In this document: positions 8,000 through 15,249 of the stretch, piece after piece
Numbering within the stretch: the stretch's first letter is position 1
How the letters are laid out: each line of letters opens with the position of its first letter
Origin: Akkermansiaceae bacterium UBA5689
GTDB taxonomy: Bacteria > Verrucomicrobiota > Verrucomicrobiia > Verrucomicrobiales > Akkermansiaceae
Reading direction: 5' to 3'
Length of the DNA stretch: 15,249 bases
NCBI GenBank assembly: GCA_002420305.1
Contig: DIHT01000139.1
Span: forward strand, 1-15,249
Notes under the pieces: generated by a model
Databases searched by the model: none
Told to the model about the DNA's origin: nothing
Seen by the model: only the letters and a program-made list of their open reading frames with translations
Position numbers and translations under genes: made by a program

Positions 8000-8737
8000 C
8001 TAAATCGAGCCGAATCGACGGTTGCGCTCTCCATATTCGGCGATCGCCGCCTTCAGGTCAGGCTCCCTGAAATCTGGCCAGAATTTTTCACTGATCACGA
8101 TCTCGGCATAACTGATCTGCCACAGGAGGAAGTTGGAAAGGCGTCGTTCGCCTGAAGTTCTGATCAAGAGGTCAGGATCAGGAATGTTTTTGGTGTAGAG
8201 CTTTTGGCCCATCAAGTCATTGTCGATATCCTCAGGGTTCAAAATTCCATTCGCGGCCTCACTTGCAAGTTGTCGGGCTGCATCTACGATTTCCTCCCTT
8301 GATCCGTAGGAAAGAGCCAGTACGAGATCTATATCACTGTTTGATGAGGTCTGGTCTATGGCGGAATAAAGTTCCCTCTGGCAATCCGAGGGAAGATCTT
8401 CGAGGCGCCCGATAGCGTGTAGCCTGACGCCTTGGCTTTTCATTTCTGGAGTTTTAACTCTTAGGAATTCCTTAAGTAAGGCCATAAGGGCGCGGATTTC
8501 TGCCTTAGGCCGTTTCCAGTTTTCGGATGAGAACGCATAGAGAGTGAGAAAACGCACTCCTAGCTTTTTACAGGCCTCTACTACCTCGCGGACCGATTCA
8601 GCCCCTGCCCGGTGGCCTTCGCGGCGGGGAAGGCCTTTCTCCCTGGCCCACCGTCCATTCCCATCCATGATGATGGCAACATGTTGTGGGATATGGGTAT
8701 CGCTCACCGGTATATTCGCTTTTAAATGAAGCGGCAC
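8000..8737 (-). CDS. uppS: Isoprenyl (undecaprenyl) diphosphate synthase
   Basis: A cis-prenyltransferase that adds isopentenyl diphosphate to farnesyl diphosphate, making the polyprenyl carrier for peptidoglycan and other wall polymers; cytosolic, at the membrane. The product is 245 aa, as usual. The signature IIMDGNGRWA carries catalytic Asp25, followed by REGHRAG (His42), LYAFSSENWKRP and, near the C-terminus, RTSGERRLSNFLLWQ, all diagnostic. The GTG at 8737 is the first possible start after an in-frame stop at 8744-8746; a GTG at 8707 is the alternative, and neither has a ribosome binding site. In many bacteria uppS sits beside cdsA and dxr; here it lies 47 bases after purA and 25 before the response regulator. 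Product chain length cannot be read from the sequence, so undecaprenyl is inferred from the family. Confidence 0.94.
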   Translation of the reverse strand: MPLHLKANIPVSDTHIPQHVAIIMDGNGRWAREKGLPRREGHRAGAESVREVVEACKKLGVRFLTLYAFSSENWKRPKAEIRALMALLKEFLRVKTPEMKSQGVRLHAIGRLEDLPSDCQRELYSAIDQTSSNSDIDLVLALSYGSREEIVDAARQLASEAANGILNPEDIDNDLMGQKLYTKNIPDPDLLIRTSGERRLSNFLLWQISYAEIVISEKFWPDFREPDLKAAIAEYGERNRRFGSI

Positions 8738-8784
8738 AGGCCGTTAATGCTTATACGGGAATCTCATTGGAAAGGGAGAATTTC

Positions 8785-10053
8785 CTAAAGAAGAATTGTC
8801 TGCTCCCTGTCAGGGCCAATACCCACATACTTTACCGGGGCCTCTGCCAATTCGGAAAGCCTAGTCAGGTAGGCCTGTGCCTCAGGTGGCAGATCATCCC
8901 AAGACCGGCACCCCGATGTATCGGAGTTCCACCCGGGATGCGTTTCATACACAGGAACAGCATGATTCCATGCATCCCGTTGAGCTGGAGGAAATGAGTG
9001 CTGCACGCCATCGATCTCGTAAGCGGTGCAGATCTTAATGTCGTCGCGCTGATCTAATCCGTCTAGGTTTGTCACTGCAAGATCTGTCACGCCATTGACC
9101 ATTGAGGCAAAGCGGAGGAGCACGCAGTCCAACCACCCACACCGTCTTTTTCGTCCTGTGGTTGCTCCAAATTCCCGACCCATGCCGTGCAGATAGTCTG
9201 AGAACTCCTGGCTCTCTGTGATGTGGGCACCTTCGCCGACCCGGGTGGTATAAGCCTTGCAGACACCAATAACACGGTCGATTGCGATTGGGGGAAGGCC
9301 GCTTCCAGTACACGCACCTCCAGAGGTTGTGTTGGAAGAAGTGACGAATGGATAGGTCCCAAAGTCAATATCAAGGAAGGTTCCCTGCGCTCCTTCAAAG
9401 ACAATGCTTTTTCCGCCTCTCCAAGCTTTATGCAAGGTAGGAATAGTATTCGTTACATGAGGTCTGAGGCGGTCAAGAGCGCCTTCAATTGAGTCCAGAA
9501 CTACGGCGGGTTCATGGGTCGTCATCCCATGGCGTTTCAGAGTGAAGTTGGCGTCTTCAAGTCGCACCGATATCAAGTCTCTTGCCAGTTCAGGGTTAAG
9601 GAGGTCTGCCATTCGAAGCCCATTCCGAGTTGCCTTGTCAGAATATGCAGGGCCGATACCGCGACGAGTTGTGCCAATGGAGAATTTTCCTCTCGCCTCT
9701 TCCTGAGCGGCATCAAGGTCGCAATGATAAGGCAGCACTACATGAGCCCGGTCCGAGATGAGCAGGTTTTCGGGAGTGATAGTCACCCCCTGATCTTCAA
9801 GGGTTTCAATTTCTCTGACTAAGCCTATCGGATCAAGGACGACTCCATTGCCGATAACGTTTTGCTTCTTCTCCCAGAGTATTCCGGAGGGAACAAGATG
9901 AAGAATGTATTTGCTGGTTCCGACGATGACAGTATGGCCTGCATTGTTGCCGCCTTGTCCTCTTACCACGACGTCTGCGTCTTCGGTGAGGTAGTCAACG
10001 ATCTTGCCTTTTCCTTCATCACCCCATTGGAGGCCGTTAACTATGGTGTTCAT
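8785..10053 (-). CDS. purA: Adenylosuccinate synthetase
   Basis: First committed step of AMP synthesis: IMP plus aspartate plus GTP gives adenylosuccinate. The product has 422 aa, close to the family's usual 425-432. The N-terminal signature LQWGDEGKGK (8-17) includes catalytic Asp12; GGNNAGHTV holds the catalytic His40. Further on are GTTRRGIGPAYSDKATRNG (IMP contacts), GEGAHITES, TTGRKRRCGWLD, VTNLDGLD and the C-terminal guanine-binding region with VKYVGIGPDRE. The ATG at 10053 is the natural start as the family motif begins at residue 3; no Shine-Dalgarno sequence precedes it. It lies 66 bases after carA and 47 before uppS in the same direction. All key residues are present and the call is very secure. 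Confidence 0.96.
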   Translation of the reverse strand: MNTIVNGLQWGDEGKGKIVDYLTEDADVVVRGQGGNNAGHTVIVGTSKYILHLVPSGILWEKKQNVIGNGVVLDPIGLVREIETLEDQGVTITPENLLISDRAHVVLPYHCDLDAAQEEARGKFSIGTTRRGIGPAYSDKATRNGLRMADLLNPELARDLISVRLEDANFTLKRHGMTTHEPAVVLDSIEGALDRLRPHVTNTIPTLHKAWRGGKSIVFEGAQGTFLDIDFGTYPFVTSSNTTSGGACTGSGLPPIAIDRVIGVCKAYTTRVGEGAHITESQEFSDYLHGMGREFGATTGRKRRCGWLDCVLLRFASMVNGVTDLAVTNLDGLDQRDDIKICTAYEIDGVQHSFPPAQRDAWNHAVPVYETHPGWNSDTSGCRSWDDLPPEAQAYLTRLSELAEAPVKYVGIGPDREQTILL

Positions 10054-10119
10054 GAGGCGCTTGTCGCTACACAGCTATGGGTTACCCGCAATAAATAAGG
10101 CGCTGCGTTGTTTAAAATG

Positions 10120-11259
10120 CTACCTTGTGGCGTCAATAAGATCCGCAAACTCCTTAAAGAAGTAGGAGGCATCGTGTGGGCCCGGAGCTGCTTCGGGGTG
10201 ATATTGAACTGAGAAGACTGGATCCGATGTGGAGCGGATACCCTCGACGGTCTGGTCGTTGAGGTTAACATGAGTGACCTCAACATGGCCAGGCAGGGAG
10301 TCAGGATCAGTTGCAAAGCCATGATTCTGTGAGGTAATGGAAACTGTTCCCGAGCGAAGGTCCTTAACCGGATGGTTTCCTCCGCGGTGACCGAACTTCA
10401 GCTTGAATGTTTTTCCTCCAAAAGCATGAGTGAGGATCTGGTGTCCCAGGCAAATCCCGAAAATAGGTTTTTGTCCGATAAGGTGTTGAATTTCGGAATG
10501 AATGTAACTGAGTGCGTCCGGGTCTCCAGGTCCGTTTGAGAGGAAGATGCCATCTGGATTGAGTACCAAGACATCAGCAGCGCTCGTGGAGGCTCCTACC
10601 ACATGAACCTCGAACCCATGTTGACGGAGTTGACGTAAGATATTGTATTTCACGCCAAAGTCGTATGCGACGATCCGGTGTCGTGGCTCTGGCAGATCTA
10701 TGTAGTAGCCTTCCTGATTTAAACAGGGGTTAGGGATGGTCCACTGGCGAGACTCCTCCTGCCACTCAAAAGGTTTTTGGGTGGTCACTTCCTTTACGAA
10801 ATCGGAACCCGTCATCGGTGCCGAAGAGACGGCGGAATCGACTGCAGCGCTCTCTTCAAGTTCGGTTGTCAGGCACGCCCTCATCGCTCCCGCAGACCGG
10901 AGGTGCTTGGTGAGGGCTCTGGTGTCTACCTCCTGTATGCCAATGATTCTCTGTTCTGTCAGGTAGTCCTGGAGGCTTTGCTGCGACCTGAAATTCGATG
11001 GAGTATGACAGAGCTCTCCGACGACAAATCCTCTGACGTGCGCCTGACTCGATTCCGAGTCTTCCGGGATGATCCCGTAGTTCCCGATAAGCGGATAGGT
11101 CATGGTGACGATCTGGCCCCGGTAACTTGGATCAGTGAGAACCTCCTGATACCCAGTCATGGAGGTGTTGAAGCAGACTTCCCCTGTCGAGGTGCCACAA
11201 TACCCAAAACCTTCGCCGCGAAATATGCGACCGTCTTCTAAAGCCAAAATAGCGTCCAT
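10120..11259 (-). CDS. carA: Carbamoyl phosphate synthase small (glutaminase) subunit
   Basis: Releases ammonia from glutamine and passes it to the large subunit CarB to make carbamoyl phosphate for pyrimidines and arginine. The product is 379 aa, matching the family. The N-terminal CPSase domain has GEVCFNTSMTGYQEVLTDPSY and, from about 195, a class I glutamine amidotransferase domain has FLSNGPGDP, the nucleophile Cys270 (FGICLGHQ), and His354/Glu356 (VQYHPEAAPGP), giving a full catalytic triad. The ATG at 11259 was chosen since MDAILALEDG matches the family start; a TTG at 11298 is less likely. GAGGA lies 12 bases before the ATG, a little far for a good ribosome binding site. carB is not within the window, and purA follows after 66 bases, so the subunits are not adjacent on this downstream side. 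Confidence 0.95.
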   Translation of the reverse strand: MDAILALEDGRIFRGEGFGYCGTSTGEVCFNTSMTGYQEVLTDPSYRGQIVTMTYPLIGNYGIIPEDSESSQAHVRGFVVGELCHTPSNFRSQQSLQDYLTEQRIIGIQEVDTRALTKHLRSAGAMRACLTTELEESAAVDSAVSSAPMTGSDFVKEVTTQKPFEWQEESRQWTIPNPCLNQEGYYIDLPEPRHRIVAYDFGVKYNILRQLRQHGFEVHVVGASTSAADVLVLNPDGIFLSNGPGDPDALSYIHSEIQHLIGQKPIFGICLGHQILTHAFGGKTFKLKFGHRGGNHPVKDLRSGTVSITSQNHGFATDPDSLPGHVEVTHVNLNDQTVEGIRSTSDPVFSVQYHPEAAPGPHDASYFFKEFADLIDATR

Positions 11260-11454
11260 TCGGCGCCCGGATCCTCGAGAAATGCTCGGTAATAGCAAGG
11301 TTTATTTGGAGAGAGAGGCAGCGATTTGTTGCGCTTTGTCCTCCCCTAATGAGCTGGGGAGATCTTGCGCCGAATTGTGAATAACTGGGTCGGTGCGAAG
11401 GGGTGAAAACCCGGGGTTTGGGCTACAAGGCGCCCTTTTCTGTGAGGAGGAGAG
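11260..11454 (-). other. Intergenic region upstream of carA
   Basis: These 195 bases are the longest non-coding stretch in the window. They hold two small inverted repeats: AAACCC-G-GGGTTT at 11407-11419 and CTCCCC with GGGGAG at 11341-11361 (nine-base loop). Either could be part of a leader or of a weak end signal for the esterase gene, but neither is followed by a T-run outside its stem on the minus strand. I see no clear promoter boxes. A carA promoter here is plausible from position only. Confidence 0.3.
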
Positions 11455-12702
11455 CTAGCGAGTTGCTGGTTGGAGATGGAAGTTCGCAAATTCGAGGAAC
11501 CGGTCCCAGTCGTAGGCTTCAATTGAGTGGCCACCTTCCCGCAAATGGTAACCGATATGGCTTTCGATGATAGCTTGACCGATCGCTGGAGATTTCCTGC
11601 TGCTCAGAGAAGAGTTCACCCCCAGAAGGCGATAAGCTTCACCTGCATGATATGCAGAAAGGTACTCTCCGCGCGGATCCGCCCACGTATCATTAGTGCT
11701 ACTGTGAACGTAGACGGGGCGGGGGGCTATACATGCCAGAAGCATGTGCTGATCCACAGGCAGGTCATCTTCCTGTTCGACAAATTTCCATGCGTTGCGA
11801 CAAAGCCAGTAGGGGAATCGTGTCACCATTTTCTTGAGTGTTTCCCCTGATTTCCGGCGCCATAGCGCTGCTCCGGCACAACCGGACTGAGCGGAGATCG
11901 CGAGCGCAAACCGCGTGTCTTGCGCTGCAGTCCAGAGTGCAGTCTTGCCCATTTTGGAATGCCCCATGACGGCGACTCTCGTGTGATCGATATCCTGATC
12001 GGCCTCCAGATAGTCCATTGCTCTCATGGCGCCCCAGGCGCAGGCGGAAATTACTCCCCATTCGTGAGCTTTTGGGAAACTCTGACCCTTTGGGTAGAAA
12101 AGTTTGTGTATCCCATTCCGAAAATTAACCTCGTTATGTCCGACGAGGTCCTCGTGATAGACGGCACACAGAGCATAGCCCTGCTCGATAAATTTCCCAA
12201 GTGGCCATCCGTTCTTGAGTTTACCCGGCCTGAGAAGTGCTTCTCGAAAATCGTCACTCGTGGTGTTTTGAAAACTATGTTTCAGAAAGCAGGGGACAGG
12301 TTTGCTAGCCTTGTTGGGAACGAACAGGACGACGTGCATCGCCATCCTTCCATTTTTATTGCTCAGATGAATCTTGATGTCTTTTCGTGTTGCGGTGGAG
12401 TTCATGAACTCCGGGTCGCTGCGAGCCACTTCAAATTCAACAGTGACTGGGGATGATGGTTTGGGAACCCGGCCGTAAATGAGATTGCTAAAAAGCGAAA
12501 GGATTTCTGGTCGGCGGATATGATGCCACTGATCAGCAGTTGTGATTTGTCGACCGTCAGAAGTTACAAGTAGAGGAGGAAGGTCATAATGAGGAGTCTT
12601 GGCGTCGTCGTAGTTGACATCGCTATCATACTCCTTCGCTTCACGGGCCTCAGCGCTAAAGCAAAGGGCAAGCAGGGAAAGAGTCGCCGAGCGGATTCTC
12701 AT
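11455..12702 (-). CDS. Secreted alpha/beta hydrolase, CE15 glucuronoyl esterase-like
   Basis: A secreted esterase of 415 aa. A short signal peptide (about 1-20, hydrophobic ATLSLLALCFSAEA) is followed by an alpha/beta-hydrolase fold. The nucleophile elbow AVMGHSKMGKTALW (Ser249, Lys253) and the late GGHSIEAYDW (His392) match carbohydrate esterase family 15, whose members cleave esters between glucuronic acid of xylan and lignin alcohols; some relatives are labelled acetyl xylan esterases. In the family segment after the next strand the acidic residue of the triad is expected in an E-S-G motif, but here it reads SAQSGCAGAALWRR with Gln272. Asp338 or Asp342 in NDTWADPRGE may replace it. No ribosome binding site precedes the ATG at 12702. 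The gene sits between ilvN and carA with the widest gaps of the run (174 and 195 bases), as if inserted. Substrate is inferred from family only. Confidence 0.82.
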   Translation of the reverse strand: MRIRSATLSLLALCFSAEAREAKEYDSDVNYDDAKTPHYDLPPLLVTSDGRQITTADQWHHIRRPEILSLFSNLIYGRVPKPSSPVTVEFEVARSDPEFMNSTATRKDIKIHLSNKNGRMAMHVVLFVPNKASKPVPCFLKHSFQNTTSDDFREALLRPGKLKNGWPLGKFIEQGYALCAVYHEDLVGHNEVNFRNGIHKLFYPKGQSFPKAHEWGVISACAWGAMRAMDYLEADQDIDHTRVAVMGHSKMGKTALWTAAQDTRFALAISAQSGCAGAALWRRKSGETLKKMVTRFPYWLCRNAWKFVEQEDDLPVDQHMLLACIAPRPVYVHSSTNDTWADPRGEYLSAYHAGEAYRLLGVNSSLSSRKSPAIGQAIIESHIGYHLREGGHSIEAYDWDRFLEFANFHLQPATR

Positions 12703-12876
12703 GGGTGGAGGGGAACGGAAGGGAGCGGGAAAAGCAATGAGACTCTCAATTCCGCCAAGGAGTGACCAGCGGAAGTGCCGTGAGAGAGGGCCCGATTGTT
12801 GCGTGGGACTCCAGCTATGCCCGGTTCCTTCGCAGAAGAATTGAAGTGGTATGGGCGGGGGCCCGGGTGCAGTTTC
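12703..12876 (-). other. Intergenic region between ilvN and the esterase gene
   Basis: These 174 bases hold no open frame that I can support. The minus strand just before the esterase ATG is pyrimidine-rich and lacks a ribosome binding site. GC-rich blocks near 12857-12872 and 12788-12793 could pair in part, but no hairpin with a T-run (an intrinsic terminator for ilvBN) is evident. Confidence 0.3.
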
Positions 12877-13419
12877 TTAAGTCGAGTGCTCACCCCGGGC
12901 CATGACGACCTTGCCAGTTCGCACGGTTTCGATGATATCGAACTGAGAGAGCATGCCAACAGCGGCATCAACCTTTGGAGAGTCTCCCGTGATCATAGCC
13001 GTCATGGAGGAGGGGGTAAGATCGACAGTTTTTCCATTGAAGTGCTCGATTATCTGTAAGGCATCCGTGCGTTGCTGGGCATCGCCGACAAGGAATTTGA
13101 TTAGAAGCATCTCCTTAACGACAGCATCCGCAGCAGTGTGCTCGTAACAATGCATGACATCGATCAGTTTGGTTACCTGCTTCACGATCTGCTCGAGGCC
13201 CTCCGGGGCTCCCTTGAGACCGATAGTCATACGGCTGAAGTGGGCATCGCGTCCCTGAGATACGACCAAAGACTCAATATTATAGCCACGTCGCGCAAAG
13301 ACCTGGCAGATCCGCATGAGAACACCGGCCTTGTTGTTTACAAAAATCGAGAGGGTATGGATGACCTCATCGGGATTGGCTGACGTCGGGGTGTCAGTGG
13401 TAACTATTGACCTTGGCAT
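12877..13419 (-). CDS. ilvN: Acetolactate synthase small (regulatory) subunit
   Basis: Regulatory partner of the large subunit IlvB; in the family it raises activity and mediates feedback inhibition by valine. The product is 180 aa, a normal length for the longer form. An ACT domain starts at about residue 21 (HTLSIFVNNKAGVL) and includes RRGYNIESLVV; the C-terminal half (about 100-175, e.g. VKEMLLIKF and the segment ending GKVVMARG) matches the second IlvN domain. The ATG at 13419 was chosen as it lies 67 bases after the ilvB stop; the frame runs open upstream into ilvB, but those residues are basic and low-complexity and unlike the family. No Shine-Dalgarno sequence is visible before it. 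Order ilvB-ilvN is the usual one, so cotranscription is very likely. Whether the symbol should be ilvN or ilvH is a matter of convention. Confidence 0.94.
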   Translation of the reverse strand: MPRSIVTTDTPTSANPDEVIHTLSIFVNNKAGVLMRICQVFARRGYNIESLVVSQGRDAHFSRMTIGLKGAPEGLEQIVKQVTKLIDVMHCYEHTAADAVVKEMLLIKFLVGDAQQRTDALQIIEHFNGKTVDLTPSSMTAMITGDSPKVDAAVGMLSQFDIIETVRTGKVVMARGEHST

Positions 13420-13486
13420 GAGTCTAAGTGGGTTGGGCGAAGGAGACCAGATTCGATTGTTGCGTGATTTTGAGCGGGAGCGATTC

Positions 13487-15214
13487 CTAGGTGGAGCCCA
13501 CCGGCTTGGCCATTTTCTCCTTAGGTGGCTCGGTGAGCATGTCTTCGAGAGCTGCACCGGCAGGAATCATGGGAAACACGTTATCTGTTTTACAGCACTC
13601 GGCATGAATCAGGCATGGGCCTTCATTATAATCGAGCGCTTTTTGCAGTATCCTACCTGTGTCTGCCGGACGCTTTATATTAAACCCTTGTATTCCGTAG
13701 GCGGCTGCGAGCTTCACAAAATCTGGATTTCCCTCAAGATCAACGCCGCTCTTCCGATCTTCGAAGAATAGCTCCTGCCATTGGCGGACCATTCCCAGAT
13801 AGTGGTTGTTCAATACCAGAATCTTTAGAGGCAGTTTATGAAGAGCTGCGGTAGCGAGCTCAAAGAGGGTCATCTGGAATCCTCCATCACCTACGATGGC
13901 GACGACTAAGTCATCAGGACAGGCAAACTGCGCCCCGATCGCCGCAGGGAAACCAAAGCCCATGGTGCCAGCTCCTCCCGAGGAGAGCCACTTGTATGGA
14001 GCGTCATTCTTGTAAAACTGAGCTGCCCACATCTGGTGCTGGCCAACATCAGTTGAGATAATAGCTTCCCCTTTGGTCAGATGATAGAGTTCGTCAATCA
14101 CCTGCTGCATTCGTAGCCCTCCCTGCTTGCGATATTGTAGCGGGAATTTCTTCTTGTAAGAGTTTAGGTGTTTCAACCAATCCTCTGTATCCAGCCGCTC
14201 AACCTTCTTGTTGAGTTTGACCAGAGAGGCCTTTGCATCGCCGATGACCTGAACGTCGGGGCGAATCATTTTGTTCATCTCAGATGGATCGATATCCATA
14301 TGGATGATCTTGGCGTTAGCCCCAAACTTGTCAGCTTGCCCTATGATACGGTCGTCAAATCGAGAGCCAATGTTGAGGATAAGGTCCGCTTCAACGATCG
14401 CCTTGTTGGCGTAAGCGGTTCCGTGCATTCCCAGCATGCCTAGGGAATAATCATCAGTCTCCGGAAAGACGCCTTTTCCCAAGAGCGTCGTTGTGACTGG
14501 GCATCCAAGAGTTCGTGATAATTTAAAAAGCTCCTCTCCCGCCCGCGCGATCATGCAGCCCTGTCCGGCAAGGATAACAGGGCGTTGAGATTGGCTGATG
14601 AGGCCAACCGCCTCGTCAATCGCTGCCTCATCAATTTCCATTGACTGCTCGGGCTGGTAACCCGGCAAATTTACGGGGGGGTCGAGGTCGCCATCAAACG
14701 GATCCTGAGAAACATTCTTAGGAATATCGATAAGAACGGGTCCGGGTCGACCAGTAGTAGCAATGTGGTGTGCTTCTCGTGCAATCCGGGGAAGGTCGTT
14801 GGTGTCCTTCACAAGATAGTTGTGCTTCACGACAGGCATCGTGATGCTGAAAATATCAGCTTCCTGAAAAGCGTCTTTGCCGAGCATCCAGAGAACTTGC
14901 TGCCCTGTAAGGACGATCATTGGAACGGAGTCCATCTGAGCTGTCATCAAGCCCGTGACGGTATTTCCTGCGCCTGGACCCGAGGTCACCAAGACGGCTG
15001 CCGGCTTACCGGTCGCTCGGGCATAGCCGTCCGCCATATGGACTGCGCCCTGTTCGTGCCTTACCAGAACGAACTTCATATTGGTTTCGACCGTCTCCAA
15101 TGCGTCAAACATTGGGAGAGCTGCTCCACCGGAGTAGCCAAAAATATATTCGATCCCAAGATCGTCGAGCGTCCGTAGTAGCGCTTGTGCGCCGTCCATT
15201 TGGTTCGATTTCAT
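13487..15214 (-). CDS. ilvB: Acetolactate (acetohydroxyacid) synthase large subunit
   Basis: Catalytic subunit of the first common step of valine, leucine and isoleucine synthesis: two pyruvates, or pyruvate plus 2-oxobutyrate, condensed on thiamine diphosphate. The product is 575 aa, as usual. Seen in order: GYSGGAALPMFDAL, the ThDP-activating Glu54 in RHEQGAVHMADGYARA, TSGPGAGN, DAFQEAD (112-120 region), the central FAD-binding domain (about 190-340), SSGGAGTMGFGFPAAIGA, and the metal/ThDP motif from GDGG (442-445) to NN (469-470), then LGMVRQWQ with Trp479. The usual Gly-Gln-Val-Pro motif reads GQQVL. The ATG at 15214 fits the family; ATG 15199 is a close alternative and neither has a Shine-Dalgarno sequence. 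Only 35 bases remain upstream, so any promoter or attenuator leader is largely outside the window. ilvN follows after 67 bases. Confidence 0.95.
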   Translation of the reverse strand: MKSNQMDGAQALLRTLDDLGIEYIFGYSGGAALPMFDALETVETNMKFVLVRHEQGAVHMADGYARATGKPAAVLVTSGPGAGNTVTGLMTAQMDSVPMIVLTGQQVLWMLGKDAFQEADIFSITMPVVKHNYLVKDTNDLPRIAREAHHIATTGRPGPVLIDIPKNVSQDPFDGDLDPPVNLPGYQPEQSMEIDEAAIDEAVGLISQSQRPVILAGQGCMIARAGEELFKLSRTLGCPVTTTLLGKGVFPETDDYSLGMLGMHGTAYANKAIVEADLILNIGSRFDDRIIGQADKFGANAKIIHMDIDPSEMNKMIRPDVQVIGDAKASLVKLNKKVERLDTEDWLKHLNSYKKKFPLQYRKQGGLRMQQVIDELYHLTKGEAIISTDVGQHQMWAAQFYKNDAPYKWLSSGGAGTMGFGFPAAIGAQFACPDDLVVAIVGDGGFQMTLFELATAALHKLPLKILVLNNHYLGMVRQWQELFFEDRKSGVDLEGNPDFVKLAAAYGIQGFNIKRPADTGRILQKALDYNEGPCLIHAECCKTDNVFPMIPAGAALEDMLTEPPKEKMAKPVGST

Positions 15215-15249
15215 GAAAATTACGTTTGAGACGCTAAGTGCATCAAAAT

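Noticed and set aside
9862..10098. Open frame on the + strand opposite the purA start, and similar long frames opposite carA, the TPR gene and ilvB.
   Set aside because: They are antisense to well-conserved genes, have no recognisable protein features and are explained by the codon pattern of the real gene.
12793..13466. The 13-base word CGATTGTTGCGTG occurs at 12793-12805 and 13454-13466, on both sides of ilvN.
   Set aside because: One or two 13-base matches are expected by chance in 15 kb, and no longer similarity surrounds them.
13420..13557. N-terminal extension of ilvN reaching into ilvB.
   Set aside because: The added residues are basic, low in complexity and out of frame with ilvB coding; the IlvN family begins close to the ATG at 13419.

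Overview
The window is an ordinary chromosomal stretch of a bacterium. No rRNA, tRNA, CRISPR, prophage or insertion sequence is visible. Several proteins (acetolactate synthase, a secreted TPR protein, a CE15-type esterase, an alanine--glyoxylate-type aminotransferase) look most like Verrucomicrobiota, perhaps the Opitutae side. That is a judgement from protein flavour and was not checked by a search. G+C is moderate and coding density is high.

Layout. On the + strand at the left edge lie the 3' part of an NAD kinase gene (1-797, 5' end outside the window) and, 34 bases on, a Xaa-Pro aminopeptidase gene (832-2124). From 2179 to the right edge everything is on the - strand, convergent with this pair across a 54-base gap. 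In transcription order (right to left): ilvB, ilvN, a secreted CE15-like esterase, carA, purA, uppS, a sigma-54-type response regulator, upp, an 874-aa secreted TPR protein, and a class V aminotransferase. Gaps within this run are 25 to 195 bases, and upp overlaps the TPR gene by four bases. The segment purA to aminotransferase is the tightest; the widest gaps (174 and 195 bases) flank the esterase.

How the genes fit together. ilvBN make the two subunits of acetohydroxyacid synthase (branched-chain amino acids). carA (carbamoyl phosphate), purA (AMP branch) and upp (uracil salvage) belong to nucleotide supply. uppS makes the polyprenyl carrier for cell-wall synthesis. The response regulator, TPR protein and esterase do not fit one pathway with these neighbours, so the run reads as a co-directional housekeeping array with lineage-specific additions, not a dedicated system.

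I found no convincing new defence, mobile or biosynthetic system. The points most worth a second look are the orphan NtrC-type regulator between uppS and upp, the TPR protein coupled to upp, the esterase whose expected catalytic Glu reads as Gln, and the rarity of Shine-Dalgarno sequences at the starts.
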